DNA of 38,439 nt, taken from the NCBI GenBank assembly GCA_902514485.1, contig CABXQY010000005.1, positions 1 to 38,439 of the forward strand, given 5' to 3'. The position numbers were made by a program, and so were the translations under genes. The notes beneath the pieces were generated by a model. The model made no database searches, had not been told where the DNA came from, and saw only the letters and a program-made list of their open reading frames with translations. This DNA is from an uncultured Candidatus Poseidoniales archaeon. Its GTDB lineage: Archaea > Thermoplasmatota > Poseidoniia > Poseidoniales > Thalassarchaeaceae. Shown here one piece after another: positions 36,942-38,439 of the stretch. The stretch's first letter is position 1, and every line of letters starts with the position of its first letter.

Positions 36942-37849
36942 GTCAATTGCCACTATCTGTAAACTGGCATTTTTGGCCATGGTGCAACTACGGCTGCAAA
37001 TTTTGTTTTGCTAGATTTGAAGATATCCCTAGAGCTGATCGTTTACCAAAAGAAGTTGCAATAACCATACCCGAAATGCTTGCTGATGCAGGAGCAAATA
37101 AGATTACTTTCGTTGGTGGGGAACCAACGCTTTGCCCTTATTTAGGGGATTTACTTGCAGCGTCCAAAGATGTCGGTCTAACTACTTGTATTGTTTCAAA
37201 TGCAACAGGATTAACAGAGAAGTTTCTTGATGAGTTTGCACACCTAATCGATTGGATAGGAATATCTATTGACGCTTCAAATGATAAAATCCACAAAGAA
37301 ATTGGTCGAGGTATGCGTGGTGATTTAGCCAGACAACGAAGTCACCATTTAGAGCAAGCAAAGCAAGTATGGAGGAGTTGTGTGCAGCGCGGTATTCGAA
37401 TGAAACTAAACACAGTTGTTTGTAAATCAAATATAGATGATAATATGTCAAATCTAGTTTTAGAATTAAACCCTGAGCGTTGGAAAATTTTTGAAGTGCT
37501 TCCAGTAGAAGGTCAAAACGATGGAGATGTTGATGAATTATTACTTGATGACGGAGAATTTGAAACCTGGGTCGATAGGCATTCATGGGTTGCTGAGAAA
37601 GGAATTCAGTTTGTACCAGAAAGTAATGATCTGATGCGTGGGTCTTATGCTATGCTCGATGCTCTTGGTCGCTTTTATTCTAATGTAAATGGGGGGCACT
37701 CATATGGTCCTTCTATACTTGACATCGGAGTCAAAAACGCTTGGGAAAAAAATATTTTTCTTGAAGATAGATTCCATAATCGAGGAGGATTATATGAATG
37801 GGGTTCCAGCAATGTTAACCTTCCAATAATAGGTCAGGGTAGTGATTAG
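36938..37849 (+). CDS. Prokaryotic viperin-like radical SAM protein (putative ddhNTP synthase)
   Basis: SVNWHFWPWCNYGCKFCFA, ITFVGGEPTL, LNPERWKIFEVLPVEGQN, FVPESNDLMRGSYAMLDALGRF, SILDIGV, RGGLYEW colinear with animal viperin. GTG start with GGAGGT 7 nt upstream. Confidence 0.88.
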   Translation: MSQLPLSVNWHFWPWCNYGCKFCFARFEDIPRADRLPKEVAITIPEMLADAGANKITFVGGEPTLCPYLGDLLAASKDVGLTTCIVSNATGLTEKFLDEFAHLIDWIGISIDASNDKIHKEIGRGMRGDLARQRSHHLEQAKQVWRSCVQRGIRMKLNTVVCKSNIDDNMSNLVLELNPERWKIFEVLPVEGQNDGDVDELLLDDGEFETWVDRHSWVAEKGIQFVPESNDLMRGSYAMLDALGRFYSNVNGGHSYGPSILDIGVKNAWEKNIFLEDRFHNRGGLYEWGSSNVNLPIIGQGSD

Positions 37850-37932
37850 TATGATTTCGAATATTATTGCGATTTCCGGAGAATACCTCATAAGAGTTGA
37901 GCCAACAGCAAGTTATCTTGGGAGGGAAGACT

Positions 37933-38439
37933 ATGTCTGAAGAATCAGAATTTGGCAAAGGCTTTGCTGATGATCACGACGATTGGGGGATGAACGTTAA
38001 CCCAGAGAAATTGAACACTCTCAATTGCCTGAATGGCCATCTCTCTGCCGAGGAAGATTACTATCGAGATCCTCGAAGAAGACCCCGGTTCACTTTTTAT
38101 GCTGTGAGTGAAAAGTTACCCCCTGACAATTTCAATATCGAACGACTAATGTCATCTCAAGACATTCGCCCTGATGATTTGAAGAAATTAAGCGAAGGAG
38201 GGGTTCGCACTGTTAGACACATTCGAAAAGTGGGTGTAGATGAGCTTGTCAAATCATTAGGCCTTCATTCAAGTATGCGTTATGCATTGAATAGTATCCT
38301 CGATTCTCTCCCACAACCTTCTGCTTGGGCCCGAGTGGCCAAGAATAGAGTTACAGATCCATTTCGTATTCGCCTACACAAGGATTCTGTTGGGGTTCCA
38401 CCCCGCTGGAGTGAAGGTAATTTCCAAGTTGAAATAGAA
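37933..38439 (+). CDS. N-terminal part of a hypothetical protein, truncated by the window end
   Basis: Own translation MSEESEFGKGFADDHDDWGMNVNPEKLNTLNCLNGHLSAEEDYYRDPRRRPRFTFYAVSEKLPPDNF...DLKKLSEGGVRTVRHIRKVGVDELVKSLGL; GGAGGGA upstream; open to end, HhH-like stretch. Confidence 0.7.
   Translation, partial: MSEESEFGKGFADDHDDWGMNVNPEKLNTLNCLNGHLSAEEDYYRDPRRRPRFTFYAVSEKLPPDNFNIERLMSSQDIRPDDLKKLSEGGVRTVRHIRKVGVDELVKSLGLHSSMRYALNSILDSLPQPSAWARVAKNRVTDPFRIRLHKDSVGVPPRWSEGNFQVEIE

Noticed and set aside
35673-37849. CRISPR-Cas locus around the CARF-like gene
   Set aside because: No repeat-spacer array and no cas effector or adaptation gene is visible; only a CARF-like regulator.

Overview
The window looks like archaeal chromosome. 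Eukaryote-type information-processing genes (aIF2-alpha, Nop10, S27e, L44e, L37e, PolD small subunit DP1, Nob1-like, PAC2) sit beside ETF, acyl-CoA dehydrogenases and HMG-CoA synthase at low GC. My inference is a marine Poseidoniales (Marine Group II)-like euryarchaeon, not verified. Most of 1..35003 is ordinary housekeeping sequence with three CCA-encoding tRNA genes (Ser-CGA, Val-TAC, Glu-TTC). The most interesting segment is about 35.0-37.85 kb. A 25-bp exact direct repeat brackets a ~0.6 kb two-ORF minus-strand cassette. It is followed by a CARF-like/winged-HTH regulator, an intergenic region with inverted repeats sharing TTCCGA(T), an uncharacterised 110-aa HxxxRFxER protein, and a translationally coupled radical-SAM protein that reads as a prokaryotic viperin (antiviral ddhNTP synthase family). 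This is a candidate ligand-regulated viperin defence locus. Other notable items are a GcvH-like protein lacking the lipoyl lysine, a bacterial-type (class II) CCA-adding enzyme, a compact SerK/SbnI-like ParB-fold protein, a frameshift at a G8 tract in a peptidase E gene, an esterase with 16 TSP3-like 22-aa repeats, and a Cas4/RecB-like nuclease fused to an OB-fold-like region.
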